Positions 44,723 through 55,744 of a DNA stretch of 64,000 bases are shown here, piece after piece. Position numbers and translations under genes: made by a program. Numbering within the stretch: position 1 is the first letter of the stretch; each line of letters begins with the position of its first letter. Source of the stretch: Styela clava. Lineage: Eukaryota; Chordata; Ascidiacea; Stolidobranchia; Styelidae. Below the pieces are notes generated by a model. It ran no database searches and was not told where the DNA came from. It worked only from the letters and a program-made list of their open reading frames with translations. Location: NCBI RefSeq assembly GCF_964204865.1, contig NC_135259.1:18424974-18488973 (forward strand). The letters are read 5' to 3'.

Positions 44723-44794
44723 TCCCAGATGGACTAGGCGTTATGATTTCAGGCTCTCACCCATGCGGCCCGGGTTCTATTCCCGGTCTGGGAA
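44723..44794 (+). pseudogene. tRNA-Glu(CTC)-like, Glu-P
   Basis: Immediately downstream, AAACTGGGACCATTACAGG marks a spacer deletion shared with 48789-48860. Confidence 0.8.
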
Positions 44795-45009
44795 ACTGGG
44801 ACCATTACAGGGTCAGCTTTTTAATAAATTAATTTTGAATAGGAATAGTTTTTCAGTGATATTTCCAACATAAAACAAAGACATCAGCTGTATACAGAAG
44901 ACAGAAGTACATGAAGTATTTCAAATACTGACGAAGAAAACTACGTCGATATTACTTCAGTAGCGCTACATATATTTATTAGATAATACTTCTGCCAAAG
45001 TAATCGTAT

Positions 45010-45081
45010 TCCCAGATGGTCTAGGGGTTAGGATTCCTGGCTTTCACCCAGGCGGCCCGGGTTCGATTCCCGGTCTGGGAA
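45010..45081 (+). tRNA. tRNA-Glu(TTC), Glu-T, consensus
   Basis: No deviation; ACTTTTC terminator. Next Glu only 261 bp away. Confidence 0.93.
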
Positions 45082-45270
45082 ACTTTTCTTCAAACAAAGA
45101 TCGGGTCAGTTTCGGATATTTCCAACATAAAACAAAGACATCAGCTGTATACAGAAGTACATGAAGTATTTCAAATACTGACGAAGAAAACTACGCGGAT
45201 ATTACTTCAGTAGCGCTACATTGAGGTAACACCAATTTATTAGATAATACTTCTGCCAAAGTAATCGTAT

Positions 45271-45342
45271 TCCCATATGGTCTAGGGGTTAGGATTCCTG
45301 GTCCTCACCCAGGCGGCCCGGGTTCGATTCCCGGTCTGGGAA
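45271..45342 (+). tRNA. tRNA-Glu(CTC), U33 lost
   Basis: Loop TCCTCAC: anticodon CTC but the universal U33 is C. 5' strand TCCCATA has one mismatch. Confidence 0.75.
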
Positions 45343-45845
45343 ACTTTTCTTCAAGCAAAGATCAGGTCAGTTTTAGTTTTGAAACCTCAGAAAGATAATG
45401 GTGAAGCTTTACACTTTAGGCTGTATTTCTAGAGTGACTAAGGAATATATTACCTTAACAAAAATTTTCCAGAATGTGATTAATGGGGTTTAACCTGATA
45501 TTTTATCGATTTAACTGTTGTAGTTGTTAAGGAGAATGATCGTAAAGATGCATGCAAATATGGGAATGTCACGAGTACAATAATATAACAGCACAACACT
45601 TTCACCTAACTTCAAGTCACGTGTTATTCTTTGAGATTAACGGTTAAAAACGGTTAATTTTGAATAGCAATAGTTTTTCAGTGATATTTCCAACATAAAA
45701 CAAAGACATCAGCTGTATACAGAAGACAGAAGTACATGAAGTATTTCAAATACTGACAAAAAAAACTACGCGGATATTACTTCAGTAGCGCTACATTGAG
45801 GTAACACCAATTTATTAGATAATACTTCTGCCAAAGTAATCCTAT

Positions 45846-45917
45846 TCCCAGATGGTCTAGGGTTTAGGATTCCTGGCTTTCACCCGGGCGGCCCGGGTTC
45901 GATTCCCGGTCTGGGAA
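45846..45917 (+). tRNA. tRNA-Glu(TTC), Glu-T
   Basis: D loop CTAGGGTTT; anticodon stem CCTGG/CCGGG has one mismatch. Confidence 0.85.
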
Positions 45918-46230
45918 ACTTTTCTTCAAGCAAAGATCAGGTCAGTTTTAGTTTTGAAACCTCAGAAAGATAATGGTGAAGCTTTACACTTTAGGCTGTA
46001 TTTCTAGAGTAACTAAAGAATATATTACCTTAACAAAAATTTTCCAGAATGTGATTAATGGGGTTTAACCTGATATTTTATCGATTCAACTGTTGTAGTT
46101 GTTAAGGAGGATGATTGTAAAGATGCATGCAAATATGGGAATGTCACGAGTACAATAATATAACAGCACAACACTTTCACCTAACTTCAAGTCACGTGTC
46201 ATTCTTTGAGATTACCGGTCAAAAAGACAC

Positions 46231-46304
46231 CGGCCAGTACGGGGATCGAACCCGCGACTTTCGCGTTATTAGCACGACTCTCTAACCAACTGAGCTAACC
46301 GGCT
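46231..46304 (-). tRNA. tRNA-Ile(AAT), variant
   Basis: 5' end AGCCGGT loses the first pair; discriminator is G and GAGAG replaces GAGCG at the D/anticodon junction. Confidence 0.75.
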
Positions 46305-46579
46305 ATATGTTCTATTGAATATACTCAGCCAATTTCATTGAGACATTTCATTTGATATTTTAGTCACCATCTATTAATTGTGTGAAGAAACAGTAGAGGA
46401 ACGAGATAGCATCTTTCAGTTACGAAGTACTAAATTCTGTCAGCGACATTTGTTTTTGTAGTATCTGTTCGACTATAGGAAACAAAAATTAAAGATAGAC
46501 TTGCTATTCCTTAATATTAAATGGATTTCATCCGAGGAACAAACAGATAGAAAGGATTCATTTTGTAAATAATAGACAG

Positions 46580-46671
46580 CGTCCCTGGGTGGGCTTGAAC
46601 CACCAACCTTTCGGTATCCATCAGTATAAGAGGTAACAGCCGAACGCGCTGACCGATTGCGCCACAGAGAC
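46580..46671 (-). tRNA. tRNA-Asn(GTT), Asn-B, intron
   Basis: Intron GGATACC boundary has one change; body intact, no close T4. Confidence 0.85.
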
Positions 46672-46896
46672 CGACACGGACTGCGGTTTGTTAATTTGTT
46701 TTTAAAAAAGATTCGAAATGTCCAATATTTTTTGCTAATCTGCATTAAACTACATTGGTTTTAAACGTTTTTCTCAACACAACAAAACACATAATTTATA
46801 CATTTAAGAAAGAATTACATGAAGTATTTTAAATACTGACCTCGATGACAGCATGTATATTAGTTCAGTAGAGAGAGTAGGTCATTTCTGCCGATA

Positions 46897-46968
46897 TCCC
46901 AGATGGACTAGGCGTTATGATTTCAGGCTCTCACCCATGCGGCCCGGGTTCTATTCCCGGTCTGGGAA
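46897..46968 (+). pseudogene. tRNA-Glu(CTC)-like, Glu-P
   Basis: Class type sequence. Confidence 0.8.
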
Positions 46969-47313
46969 ACTCTTTATACAAAAAATTTTAAATTTTTGAT
47001 TTCTTTCAGAAGGATCATTAGTGAGGTTTTATATGTCAAATCATTGATTGTTACAGTTGTAAAAGCGACAGTGACTGGGTAGGTTGTTCGTGAAGAACCA
47101 TGTGGCCATTACAGGGTCAGCTTTTTAATAAATTAATTTTGAATAGGAATAGTTTTTCAGTGATATTTCCAACATAAAACAAAGACATCAGCTGTATACA
47201 GAAGACAGAAGTACATGAAGTATTTCAAATACTGACGAAGAAAACTACGTTGATATTACTTCAGTAGCGCTACATCTATTTATTAGATAATACTTCTGCC
47301 AAAGTAATCGTAT

Positions 47314-47385
47314 TCCCAGATGGTCTAGGGGTTAGGATTCCTGGCTTTCACCCAGGCGGCCCGGGTTCGATTCCCGGTCTGGGAA
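47314..47385 (+). tRNA. tRNA-Glu(TTC), Glu-T, consensus
   Basis: No deviation seen; next Glu-like locus 261 bp on. Confidence 0.93.
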
Positions 47386-47574
47386 ACTTTTCTTCAAACA
47401 AAGATCGGGTCAGTTTCGGATATTTCCAACATAAAACAAAGACATCAGCTGTATACAGAAGTACATGAAGTATTTCAAATACTGACGAAGAAAACTACGC
47501 GGATATTACTTCAGTAGCGCTACATTGAGGTAACACCAATTTATTAGATAATACTTCTGCCAAAGTAATCGTAT

Positions 47575-47646
47575 TCCCATATGGTCTAGGGGTTAGGATT
47601 CCTGGCTTTGACCCAGGCGGCTCGGGTTCGATTCCCGGTCTCGGAA
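47575..47646 (+). tRNA. Glu-body tRNA with anticodon TTG, damaged acceptor
   Basis: Loop CTTTGAC gives TTG (glutamine CAA). Acceptor TCCCATA/TCTCGGA has two mismatches, so activity is doubtful. Confidence 0.7.
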
Positions 47647-47951
47647 ACTTTTCTTCAAACAAAGATCGGGTCAGTTTTAGTTTTGAAAGGTCAGAAAGAT
47701 AATGGTGAAGCTTTACACTTTAGGCTGTATTTCTAGAGTGACTAAAGAATATATTACCTTAACAAAATCTTTCCAGAATGTGATTAATGGGGTTTAACCT
47801 GATAATTCATCGATTTAACTGTTGTAGTTGTTAAATCGTAAAGATGCATGCAAATATGGTAATGTCACGAGTACAATAATATAACAGCACAACACTTTCA
47901 CCTACCTTCAAGTCACGGGTCATTCTTTGAGATTAACGGTTAAATAGACAT

Positions 47952-48025
47952 TGGCCAGTACGGGGATCTAACCCGCGACATCCGCGTTAATAGCACGACG
48001 CTCTAACCAACTGAGCTAATCGGCC
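47952..48025 (-). tRNA. Ile-body tRNA with anticodon ATT, damaged T loop
   Basis: Loop CTATTAA gives ATT (asparagine AAU). T loop TTAGATC loses C56. Probably a pseudogene. Confidence 0.7.
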
Positions 48026-48471
48026 ATACGTTCGTTTGAATATACTCAGCCAATTTCATTAAGACTCTTACAGTAATTGTCTTCAAGAAGGAAGTTGTGA
48101 AATGTTATTTTTTAACTAAGAAATTACTTTTTTCACACGAGTCAAAAGCGCTGATAGGAAAGTACTAAAATCGCCGTTGGGCTATTCCTCATGGAAAAGT
48201 GGAATTCGTCTAAGCATATAGAGTGAGGGAGAAGTTTTTCATTTGATATTTTAGTCACCATCTATTAATTGTGTGAAGAAAGAGTAGAAGAACGAGATAG
48301 CATCTTTCAGTTACGAAGTACTAAATTCTGTCAGCGACATTTGTTTTTGTTGTATCTGTTTGACTCTAGGAAACAGAAATTAAAGATAGACTTGCTATTC
48401 CTTAATATTAAATGGATTTCATCCGAGGGAACACACAGATTGAAAGGATTCATTTTTTAAATAATAGACAG

Positions 48472-48563
48472 CGTCCCTGGGTGGGCTTGAACCACCAACC
48501 TTTCGGTACCCATCAATATAAGAGGTAACAGCCGAACGCGCTGACCGATTGCGCCACAGAGAC
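48472..48563 (-). tRNA. tRNA-Asn(GTT), Asn-B, intron
   Basis: Intron with ATATTGATG; body consensus. GATTGAAAGG downstream, so no T5. Confidence 0.86.
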
Positions 48564-48788
48564 CGACACGGACTATGGTTTATTAATTTGTTTTTATAAA
48601 AGATTCGAAATATCCAATATTTTTTGGTAATCTGCATTAAATTACATTGGTTTTAAACGTTTTTCTCAACACAACAAAACACATAATTTATACATTTAAG
48701 AAAGAATTACATGAAGTATTTTAAATACTGACCTCGATGACAGCATGTATATTAGTTCAGTAGAGAGAGTAGGTCATTTCTGCCTATA

Positions 48789-48860
48789 TCCCAGATGGAC
48801 TAGGCGTTATGATTTCAGGCTCTCACCCATGCGGCCCGGGTTCTATTCCCGGTCTGGGAA
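48789..48860 (+). pseudogene. tRNA-Glu(CTC)-like, Glu-P
   Basis: Same downstream deletion junction as 44723. Confidence 0.8.
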
Positions 48861-49075
48861 ACTGGGACCATTACAGGGTCAGCTTTTTAATAAATTAATT
48901 TTGAATAGGAATAGTTTTTCAGTGATATTTCCAACATAAAACAAAGACATCAGCTGTATACAGAAGACAGGAGTACATGAAGTATTTCAAATACTGACGA
49001 AGAAAACTACGTCGATATTACTTCAGTAGCGCTACATATATTTATTAGATAATACTTCTGCCAAAGTAATCGTAT

Positions 49076-49147
49076 TCCCAGATGGTCTAGGGGTTAGGAT
49101 TCCTGGCTTTCACCCAGGCGGCCCGGGTTCGATTCCCGGTCTGGGAA
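49076..49147 (+). tRNA. tRNA-Glu(TTC), Glu-T, consensus
   Basis: No deviation seen. Confidence 0.93.
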
Positions 49148-49343
49148 ACTTTTCTTCAAACAAAGATCGGGTCAGTTTCGGATATTTCCAATATAAAACA
49201 AAGACATCAGCTGTATACAGAAGACAGAAGTACATGAAGTATTTCAAATACTGACGAAGAAAACTACGCGGATATTACTTCAGTAGCGCTACATTGAGGT
49301 AACACCAATTTATTAGATAATACTTCTGCCAAAGTAATCGTAT

Positions 49344-49415
49344 TCCCATATGGTCTAGGGGTTAGGATTCCTGGCCCTCACCCAGGCGGCCCGGGTTCGA
49401 TTCCCGGTCTGAGAA
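49344..49415 (+). tRNA. tRNA-Glu(CTC), U33 lost
   Basis: Loop CCCTCAC: C33. 5' strand TCCCATA and 3' strand TCTGAGA give mismatches. Confidence 0.7.
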
Positions 49416-49918
49416 ACTTTTCTTCAAGCAAAGATCAGGTCAGTTTTAGTTTTGAAACCTCAGAAAGATAATGGTGAAGCTTTACACTTTAGGCTGTATT
49501 TCTAGAGTGACTAAGGAATATATTACCTTAACAAAAATTTTCCAGAATGTGATTAATGGGGTTTAACCTGATATTTTATCGATTTAACTGTTGTAGTTGT
49601 TAAGGAGGATGATCGTAAAGATGCATGCAAATATGGGAATGTCACGAGTACACTAATATAACAGCACAACACTTTCACCTAACTTCAAGTCACGTGTTAA
49701 TCTTTGAGATTAACGGTTAAAAACGGTTAATTTTGAATAGCAATAGTTTTTCAGTGATATTTCCAACATAAAACAAAGACATCAGCTGTATACAGAAGAC
49801 AGAAGTACATGAAGTATTTCAAATACTGACAAAAAAAACTACGCGGATATTACTTCAGTAGCGCTACATTGAGGTAACACCAATTTATTAGATAATACTT
49901 CTGCCAAAGTAATCCTAT

Positions 49919-49990
49919 TCCCAGATGGTCTAGGGTTTAGGATTCCTGGCTTTCACCCAGGCGGCCCGGGTTCGATTCCCGGTCTGGGAA
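49919..49990 (+). tRNA. tRNA-Glu(TTC), Glu-T
   Basis: D loop CTAGGGTTT as in 45846; everything else consensus. Confidence 0.9.
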
Positions 49991-50303
49991 ACTTTTCTTC
50001 AAGCAAAGATCAGGTCAGTTTTAGTTTTGAAACCTCAGAAAGATAATGGTGAAGCTTTACACTTTAGGCTGTATTTCTAGAGTAACTAAAGAATATATTA
50101 CCTTAACAAAAATTTTCCAGAATGTGATTAATGGGGTTTAACCTGATATTTTATCGATTCAACTGTTGTAGTTGTTAAGGAGGATGATTGTAAAGATGCA
50201 TGCAAATATGGGAATGTCACGAGTACAATAATATAACAGCACAACACTTTCACCTAACTTCAAGTCACGTGTCATTCTTTGAGATTACCGGTCAAAAAGA
50301 CAC

Positions 50304-50377
50304 CGGCCAGTACGGGGATCGAACCCGCGACTTTCGCGTTATTAGCACGACTCTCTAACCAACTGAGCTAACCGGCT
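50304..50377 (-). tRNA. tRNA-Ile(AAT), variant
   Basis: Identical changes to 46231, its higher-order partner. Confidence 0.75.
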
Positions 50378-50619
50378 ATATGTTCTATTGAATATACTCA
50401 GCCAATTTCATTGAGACATTTCATTTAATATTGTAGAGGAACGAGATAGCATCTTTCAGTTACGAAGTACTAAATTCTGTCAGCGACATTTGTTTTTGTA
50501 GTATCTGTTTGACTCTAGGAAACAAAAATTAGAGATAGACTTGCTATTCCTTAATATTAAATGGATTTCATCCGAGGAACACACAGATAGAAAGGATTCA
50601 TTTTGTAAATAATAGACAG

Positions 50620-50711
50620 CGTCCCTGGTTGGGCTTGAACCACCAACCTTTCGGTACCCATCAGTATAAGAGGTAACAGCCGAGCGCGCTGACCGATTGC
50701 GCCACAGAGAC
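50620..50711 (-). tRNA. tRNA-Asn(GTT), Asn-B, intron
   Basis: CGCGCTCGG in the anticodon arm and one T-stem change (CCCAACC). Confidence 0.8.
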
Positions 50712-50936
50712 CGACACGGACTGTGGTTTGTTAATTTGTTTTTAAAAAAGATTCGAAATGTCCAATATTTTTTGGTAATGTGCATTAAATTACATTGGGT
50801 TCAAACCTTTTTCTCAACACAACAAAACACATAATTTATACATTTAAGAAAGAATTACATGAAGTATTTTAAATACTGACCTCGATGACAGCATGGATAT
50901 TAGGTCAGTAGAGAGAGTAGGTCATTTCTGCCGATA

Positions 50937-51008
50937 TCCCAGATGGACTAGGCGTTATGATTTCAGGCTCTCACCCATGCGGCACGGGTTCTATTCCCGG
51001 TCTGGGAA
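50937..51008 (+). pseudogene. tRNA-Glu(CTC)-like, Glu-P
   Basis: T stem GGCACGGG has one further change. Confidence 0.8.
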
Positions 51009-51365
51009 ACTCTTTATACCAAATATTTTAGATTTTTGATTTCTTTTAGAAGGATCATTAGTGAGGTTTTATATGTCAAATCATTGATTGTTACAGTTAT
51101 AAAAGCGATAGTGACTGGGTAGGTTGTTCGTGAAGAACTATGTGGCCATTACAGTGTCAGCTTTATAATAAATTAATTTTAAATAGGAATAGTTTTTCAG
51201 TGATATTTCAAACATAAAACAAACACATCAGCTGTATACAGAAGACAGAAGTACATGAAGTATTTCAAATACTGACGAAGAAAACTATGCGGATATTACT
51301 TCAGTAGCGCTACATTGAGGTAACACCAATTTTATTAGATAATACTTCTGCCAAAGTAATCGTAT

Positions 51366-51437
51366 TCCCAGATGGTCTAGGGGTTAGGATTCCTGGATCT
51401 CACCCAGGCGGCCCGGGTTCGATTCCCGGTCTGGGAA
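51366..51437 (+). tRNA. tRNA-Glu(CTC), Glu-C
   Basis: Loop ATCTCAC (position 32 is A); all stems paired. Confidence 0.88.
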
Positions 51438-51750
51438 ACTTTTCTTCAAACAAATATCGGGTCAGTTTTAGTTTTGAAACGTCAGAAAGATAATGGTGAA
51501 GCTTTACACTTTAGGCTGTATTTCTCGAGTGACTAAAGAATATATTACCTTAACAAAAACTTTCCAGAATGTGATTAGTGGGGTTTAACATGATAATTTA
51601 TCGATTTACCTGTTGTAGATGTAAAGGAGGATGATCGTAAAGATGCATGCAAATATGGGAATGTCACGAGTACAATAATATAACAGCACAACACTTTCAC
51701 CTAACTTCAAGTCACGTGTCATTATTTGAGATTAACGGTTAAAAAGACAC

Positions 51751-51824
51751 TGGCCAGTACGGGGATCGAACCCGCGACATTCGCGTTATTAGCACGACGC
51801 TCTAACCAACTGAGCTAACCGGCC
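51751..51824 (-). tRNA. tRNA-Ile(AAT), consensus
   Basis: No deviation seen; T5 follows. Confidence 0.93.
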
Positions 51825-52272
51825 ATATGTTCTATTGAATATACTCAGCCAATTTCATTAAGACTCTTACAGTAATTGTCTTCAAAAAGGAAGTTGTGAA
51901 ATGTTATTTTTTTAACTAAGAAAGTACTTTTCTCACACGAGTCAAAAGCGCCGATAGGAAATTACTAAAATCGCCGTTGGGCTATTCCTTATGGAAAAGT
52001 GGAATTCGTCTAAGCATATAGAGTGAGGGAGGAGTTTTTCATTTGATGTTTTAGTCAATATCGATTAATTGTGTGAAGAAACAGTAGAGGAACGAGGTAG
52101 CATCTTTCAGTTACGAAGTACTAAATTCTGTCAGCGAAATTTGTTTTTTGTAGTATCTGTTTGACTCTAGGAAACAGAAATTAAAGATAGACTTGCTATT
52201 CCTTAATATTAAATGGATTTCATCCGAGGGAACACACAGATAGAAAGGATTCATTTTGTAAATAATAGACAG

Positions 52273-52364
52273 CGTCCCTGGGTGGGCTTGAACCACCAAC
52301 CTTTCGGTACCCATCAGTATGAGAGGTAACAGCCTAACGCGCTGACCGATTGCGCCACAGAGAC
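52273..52364 (-). tRNA. tRNA-Asn(GTT), Asn-B, intron
   Basis: Anticodon stem TTAGG (one mismatch); intron CCTCTCATACTGATGGGT. Confidence 0.82.
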
Positions 52365-52730
52365 CGACACGGACTATGGTTTGTTAATTTGTTTTTATAA
52401 AAGATTCGGAGATAGGAAATTACTAAAATCGCCGTTGGGCTATTCCTTATGGAAAAGTGGAATTCGTCTAAGCATATAGAGTGAGGGAGGAGTTTTTCAT
52501 TTGATGTTTTAGTCAATATCGATTAATTGTGTGAAGAAACAGTAGAGGAACGAGGTAGCATCTTTCAGTTACGAAGTACTAAATTCTGTCAGCGAAATTT
52601 GTTTTTTGTAGTTTCTGTTTGACTCTAGGAAACAGAAATTAAAGATAGACTTGCTATTCCTTAATATTAAATGGATTTCATCCGAGGGAACACACAGATA
52701 GAAAGGATTCATTTTGTAAATAATAGACAG

Positions 52731-52822
52731 CGTCCCTGGGTGGGCTTGAACCACCAACCTTTCGGTACCCATCAGTATGAGAGGTAACAGCCTAACGCGC
52801 TGACCGATTGCGCCACAGAGAC
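52731..52822 (-). tRNA. tRNA-Asn(GTT), Asn-B, intron
   Basis: Duplicate of 52273-52364 with the same stem mismatch. Confidence 0.82.
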
Positions 52823-53024
52823 CGACACGGACTATGGTTTGTTAATTTGTTTTTATAAAAGATTCGAAATGTCCAATATTCTTAGGTAATCTGCATTAAA
52901 TTACATTGGTTTTGAATGATTTTCTCAACACAACAAAACACATAATTTATACATTTAAGAAAGAATTCAATGAAGTATTTAAAATACTGACCTCGAAGAC
53001 AGCATGGATATTAGTTCAGTAAAG

Positions 53025-53092
53025 AGATGGACTAGGTGTTAGGATTTCAGGCTCTCACTCATGCGGCCCGGGTTCTAATCCCGGTCTGGGAA
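53025..53092 (+). pseudogene. Glu-P with deleted 5' end
   Basis: A deletion upstream removes the 5' acceptor strand; remainder as class, T loop TTCTAAT. Confidence 0.8.
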
Positions 53093-53451
53093 ACTCTTTA
53101 ATACCAAATATTATAAATTTTTGATTTCTTTCAGAAGGATCATTAGTGAGGTTTTCATATGTCAAATCATTGATTGTTACAGTTGTAAAAGCGACAGTGA
53201 CTGGGTAGGTTGTTCGTGGAGAACCATGTGGCCATTACAGTGTCAGCTTTATAATAAATTAATTTTGAATAGCAATAGTTTTTCAGTGATATTCTCCAAC
53301 ATAAAACAAAGACATCAACTGTATACAGAAGACAGAAGTACATGAAGTATTTCAAATACTGACGAAGAAAACTACGCGGATATTACTTCAGTAGCGCTAC
53401 ATTGAGGTAACACCAATTTAATAGATAATACTTCTGCCAAAGTAATCGTAT

Positions 53452-53523
53452 TCCCAGATGGTCTAGGGGTGAGGATTCCTGGCTTTCACCCAGGCGGCCC
53501 GGGTTCAATTCCCCGTCTGGGAA
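53452..53523 (+). tRNA. tRNA-Glu(TTC), Glu-T
   Basis: T loop TTCAATT (allowed purine 57) and T stem 3' side CCCCG, one mismatch. Confidence 0.85.
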
Positions 53524-53836
53524 ACTTTTCTTCAAACAAAGATCAGGTCAGTTTTAGTTTTGAAACGTCAGAAAGATAATGGTGAAGCTTTACACTTTAG
53601 GCTGTATTTCTCGAGTGAATAAAGAATATATTACCCCAACAAAAACTTTCCAGAATGTGATTAGTGGGGTTTAACCTGATAATTTATCGATTTAACTGTT
53701 GTAGATGTAAAGGAGGATGATCGTAGAGATGCATGCAAATATGGGAATGTCACGAGTACAATAATATAACAGCACAACACTTTCACCTAACTTCAAGTCA
53801 CGTGTCATTCTTTGAGATTAACGGTTAAAAAGACAC

Positions 53837-53910
53837 TGGCCAGTACGGGGATCGAACCCGCGACATTCGCGTTATTAGCACGACGCTCTAACCAACTGAG
53901 CTAACCGGCC
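53837..53910 (-). tRNA. tRNA-Ile(AAT), consensus
   Basis: No deviation seen. Confidence 0.93.
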
Positions 53911-54173
53911 ATATGTCCTATTGGATATACTCAGCTAATTTCATTTGATATTTTAGTCACCATCTATTAATTGTGTGAAGAAACAGTAGAGGAACGAGAC
54001 AGCATCTTTCAGTTATGAAGTACTAAATTCTGTCAGCGACATTTGTTTTTGTAGTATCTGTTTGACTCTAGGAAACAGAAATTAAATATAGACTTGCTAT
54101 TCCTTAATATTAAATGGATTTCATCCGAGGGAACACACAGATAGAAAGGATTCATTTTTTAAATAATAGACAG

Positions 54174-54265
54174 CGTCCCTGGGTGGGCTTGAACCACCAA
54201 CCTTTCGGTACCCATCAATATAAGAGGTAACAGCCGAACGCGCTGACCGATTGCGCCACAGAGAC
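54174..54265 (-). tRNA. tRNA-Asn(GTT), Asn-B, intron
   Basis: Body consensus, intron with ATATTGATG. Confidence 0.87.
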
Positions 54266-54490
54266 CGTCACGGACTATGGTTTGTTAATTTGTTTTTATA
54301 AAAGATACGAAATATCCAATATTTTTTGGTAATCTGCATTAAATTACATTGGTTTTAAATGATTTTCTCAACACAACAAAACACATAATTTATAGATTTA
54401 GGAAAGAATTGCATGAAGTATTCAAAATACTGACCTCGAAGACAGCATGGATATTAGTTCAGTGGAGAGAGTAGGTCATTTCTGCCGATA

Positions 54491-54562
54491 TCCCAGATGG
54501 ACTAGGCGTTAGGAATTCAGGCTCTCACCCATGCGGCCCGGGTTCGATTCCCGGTCTGGGAA
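54491..54562 (+). tRNA. Chimeric tRNA-Glu(CTC) at the block B to block A border
   Basis: 5' half is Glu-P type (GGACTAGGCG, CCATG stem), while T loop TTCGATT and the downstream CCTTTTTATCCAGC are block A type. It is a recombination joint within the gene. Confidence 0.85.
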
Positions 54563-54857
54563 CCTTTTTATCCAGCAATAATCTGTTCAGTTTTTGTTGC
54601 AAAACTCTAGGAAATAAATAATGGAAGCTTTACACTATAGACTATATACATAGAGCGACTATTTGGAATATGGTAGCGAAATAAATGAATTAGCTACTTA
54701 CAGCAGGTAGAAATACATAAAGCGTTTCAAACTACTAGGATATTAATTCAGTGGTGCTAAAAAAAGTTAACACCAATTCATTTTAAAAATATTTATGGTA
54801 GTAAAATAGGTTAATACTAATTCATTTTTAAAATATTTATCAGCGTATGAAATCATA

Positions 54858-54929
54858 TCCCAGAAGGTCGAGGGGTTAGAATTCCTGGCTTTCACCCAGG
54901 CGGCCCGGATTCGATTCCCGGTCTTGAAA
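54858..54929 (+). tRNA. tRNA-Glu(TTC), Glu-G, degraded
   Basis: 3' strand TCTTGAA gives two acceptor mismatches; GTCGAGG and G53A. Confidence 0.6.
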
Positions 54930-55165
54930 CCTTTTTATCCAGCAAAGATCCTATCAGTGTTCGTTTCGAAAAGCCAGAAAGTTAATGATGGAAGTTTTAC
55001 CTTACAGTCTATATGCATAAAGCGACTAAAGAATATGATAGCAAAATAAATAAATTAGCTGCTTACAGAAGGCAGAAATACATAAAGCGTTTTAAACTAC
55101 ATGGATATTAATTCATTGGTGCAAAAATAGGTAAACACCAATTCATTTTTAAAATATTTATCAAC

Positions 55166-55227
55166 AGTTAGGGGTTAGGATTCCTGGCTTTCACCCAGGC
55201 GGCCCGGATTCGATTCCCGGTCTGGAA
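55166..55227 (+). pseudogene. tRNA-Glu pseudogene, Glu-X (TTC)
   Basis: 5'-truncated and one base shorter at the 3' end. Confidence 0.8.
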
Positions 55228-55477
55228 CCTTTTTATCCAGCAAAGATCCTGTCAGTGTTCGTTTCGAAAAGCCAGAAAGTAAATGATGAAAGTTTCACCT
55301 TACAGTCTATATGCATAAAGCGACTAAAGAATATGGTAGCAAAATGAATAAATTAGCTGCTTACAGAAGGCAGAAATACATGAAGCGTTTTTAAACTACA
55401 TGGATATTAATTCAGTGGTACTGAAATAAGTTAACACTAATTTATTTTTAAAATACTTATCAGCCTAACAATTCATA

Positions 55478-55549
55478 TCCCAGATGGTCTAGGGGTTAGG
55501 ATTCCTGGCTCTCACCCAGGCGGCCCGGGTTCGTTTCCCGGTCTGGGAA
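55478..55549 (+). tRNA. tRNA-Glu(CTC), Glu-C
   Basis: T loop TTCGTTT loses A58; stems intact. Confidence 0.75.
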
Positions 55550-55744
55550 CATTTTTATCCAGCAAAGATCTGTCAATTGTTGTTGCGAAACTCTATTAAA
55601 TGAATATGGGAGCTTTACACTATAGTCTATATACAGAAGGCAGAAATACATACAGCGTTTTAATACATTGATATTAATTCAGTGGTGCTAAAATAAGTTA
55701 ATACCTATTCATTTTTAAAATATTTATCAGCGTATGAATTCGTA

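Larger units (their letters stand above)
44700..46350. repeat. ~4.07 kb higher-order repeat, copy 1
   Basis: Matches ~48766-50425 at offsets of 4066-4073, including a shared spacer deletion and the Glu-T, Glu-C, Glu-T, Ile order. The two copies were made after that deletion. Confidence 0.85.
48766..50425. repeat. ~4.07 kb higher-order repeat, copy 2
   Basis: Copy of 44700-46350. Confidence 0.85.
51953..52868. repeat. 458-bp tandem duplication doubling a tRNA-Asn
   Basis: 51953-52410 and 52411-52868 are nearly identical; each contains one Asn-B gene. Confidence 0.9.
27093..54562. repeat. Block B tRNA-bearing tandem repeat
   Basis: Units of ~1650 or ~1860 bp: Ile(-), ~450-bp spacer, Asn-B(-), ~225-bp spacer, Glu-P(+), 356- or 567-bp spacer, Glu(+), ~310-bp spacer. 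The spacers share diverged blocks with block A, so both come from one ancestral unit. The LINE at 36406-42139 interrupts it. No other genes seen in the spacers. Confidence 0.9.

Noticed and set aside
27093-54562. Mitochondrial or bacterial tRNA cluster
   Set aside because: No protein or rRNA genes between tRNAs, no encoded CCA, introns at the eukaryotic position 37/38, and Pol III T-runs.
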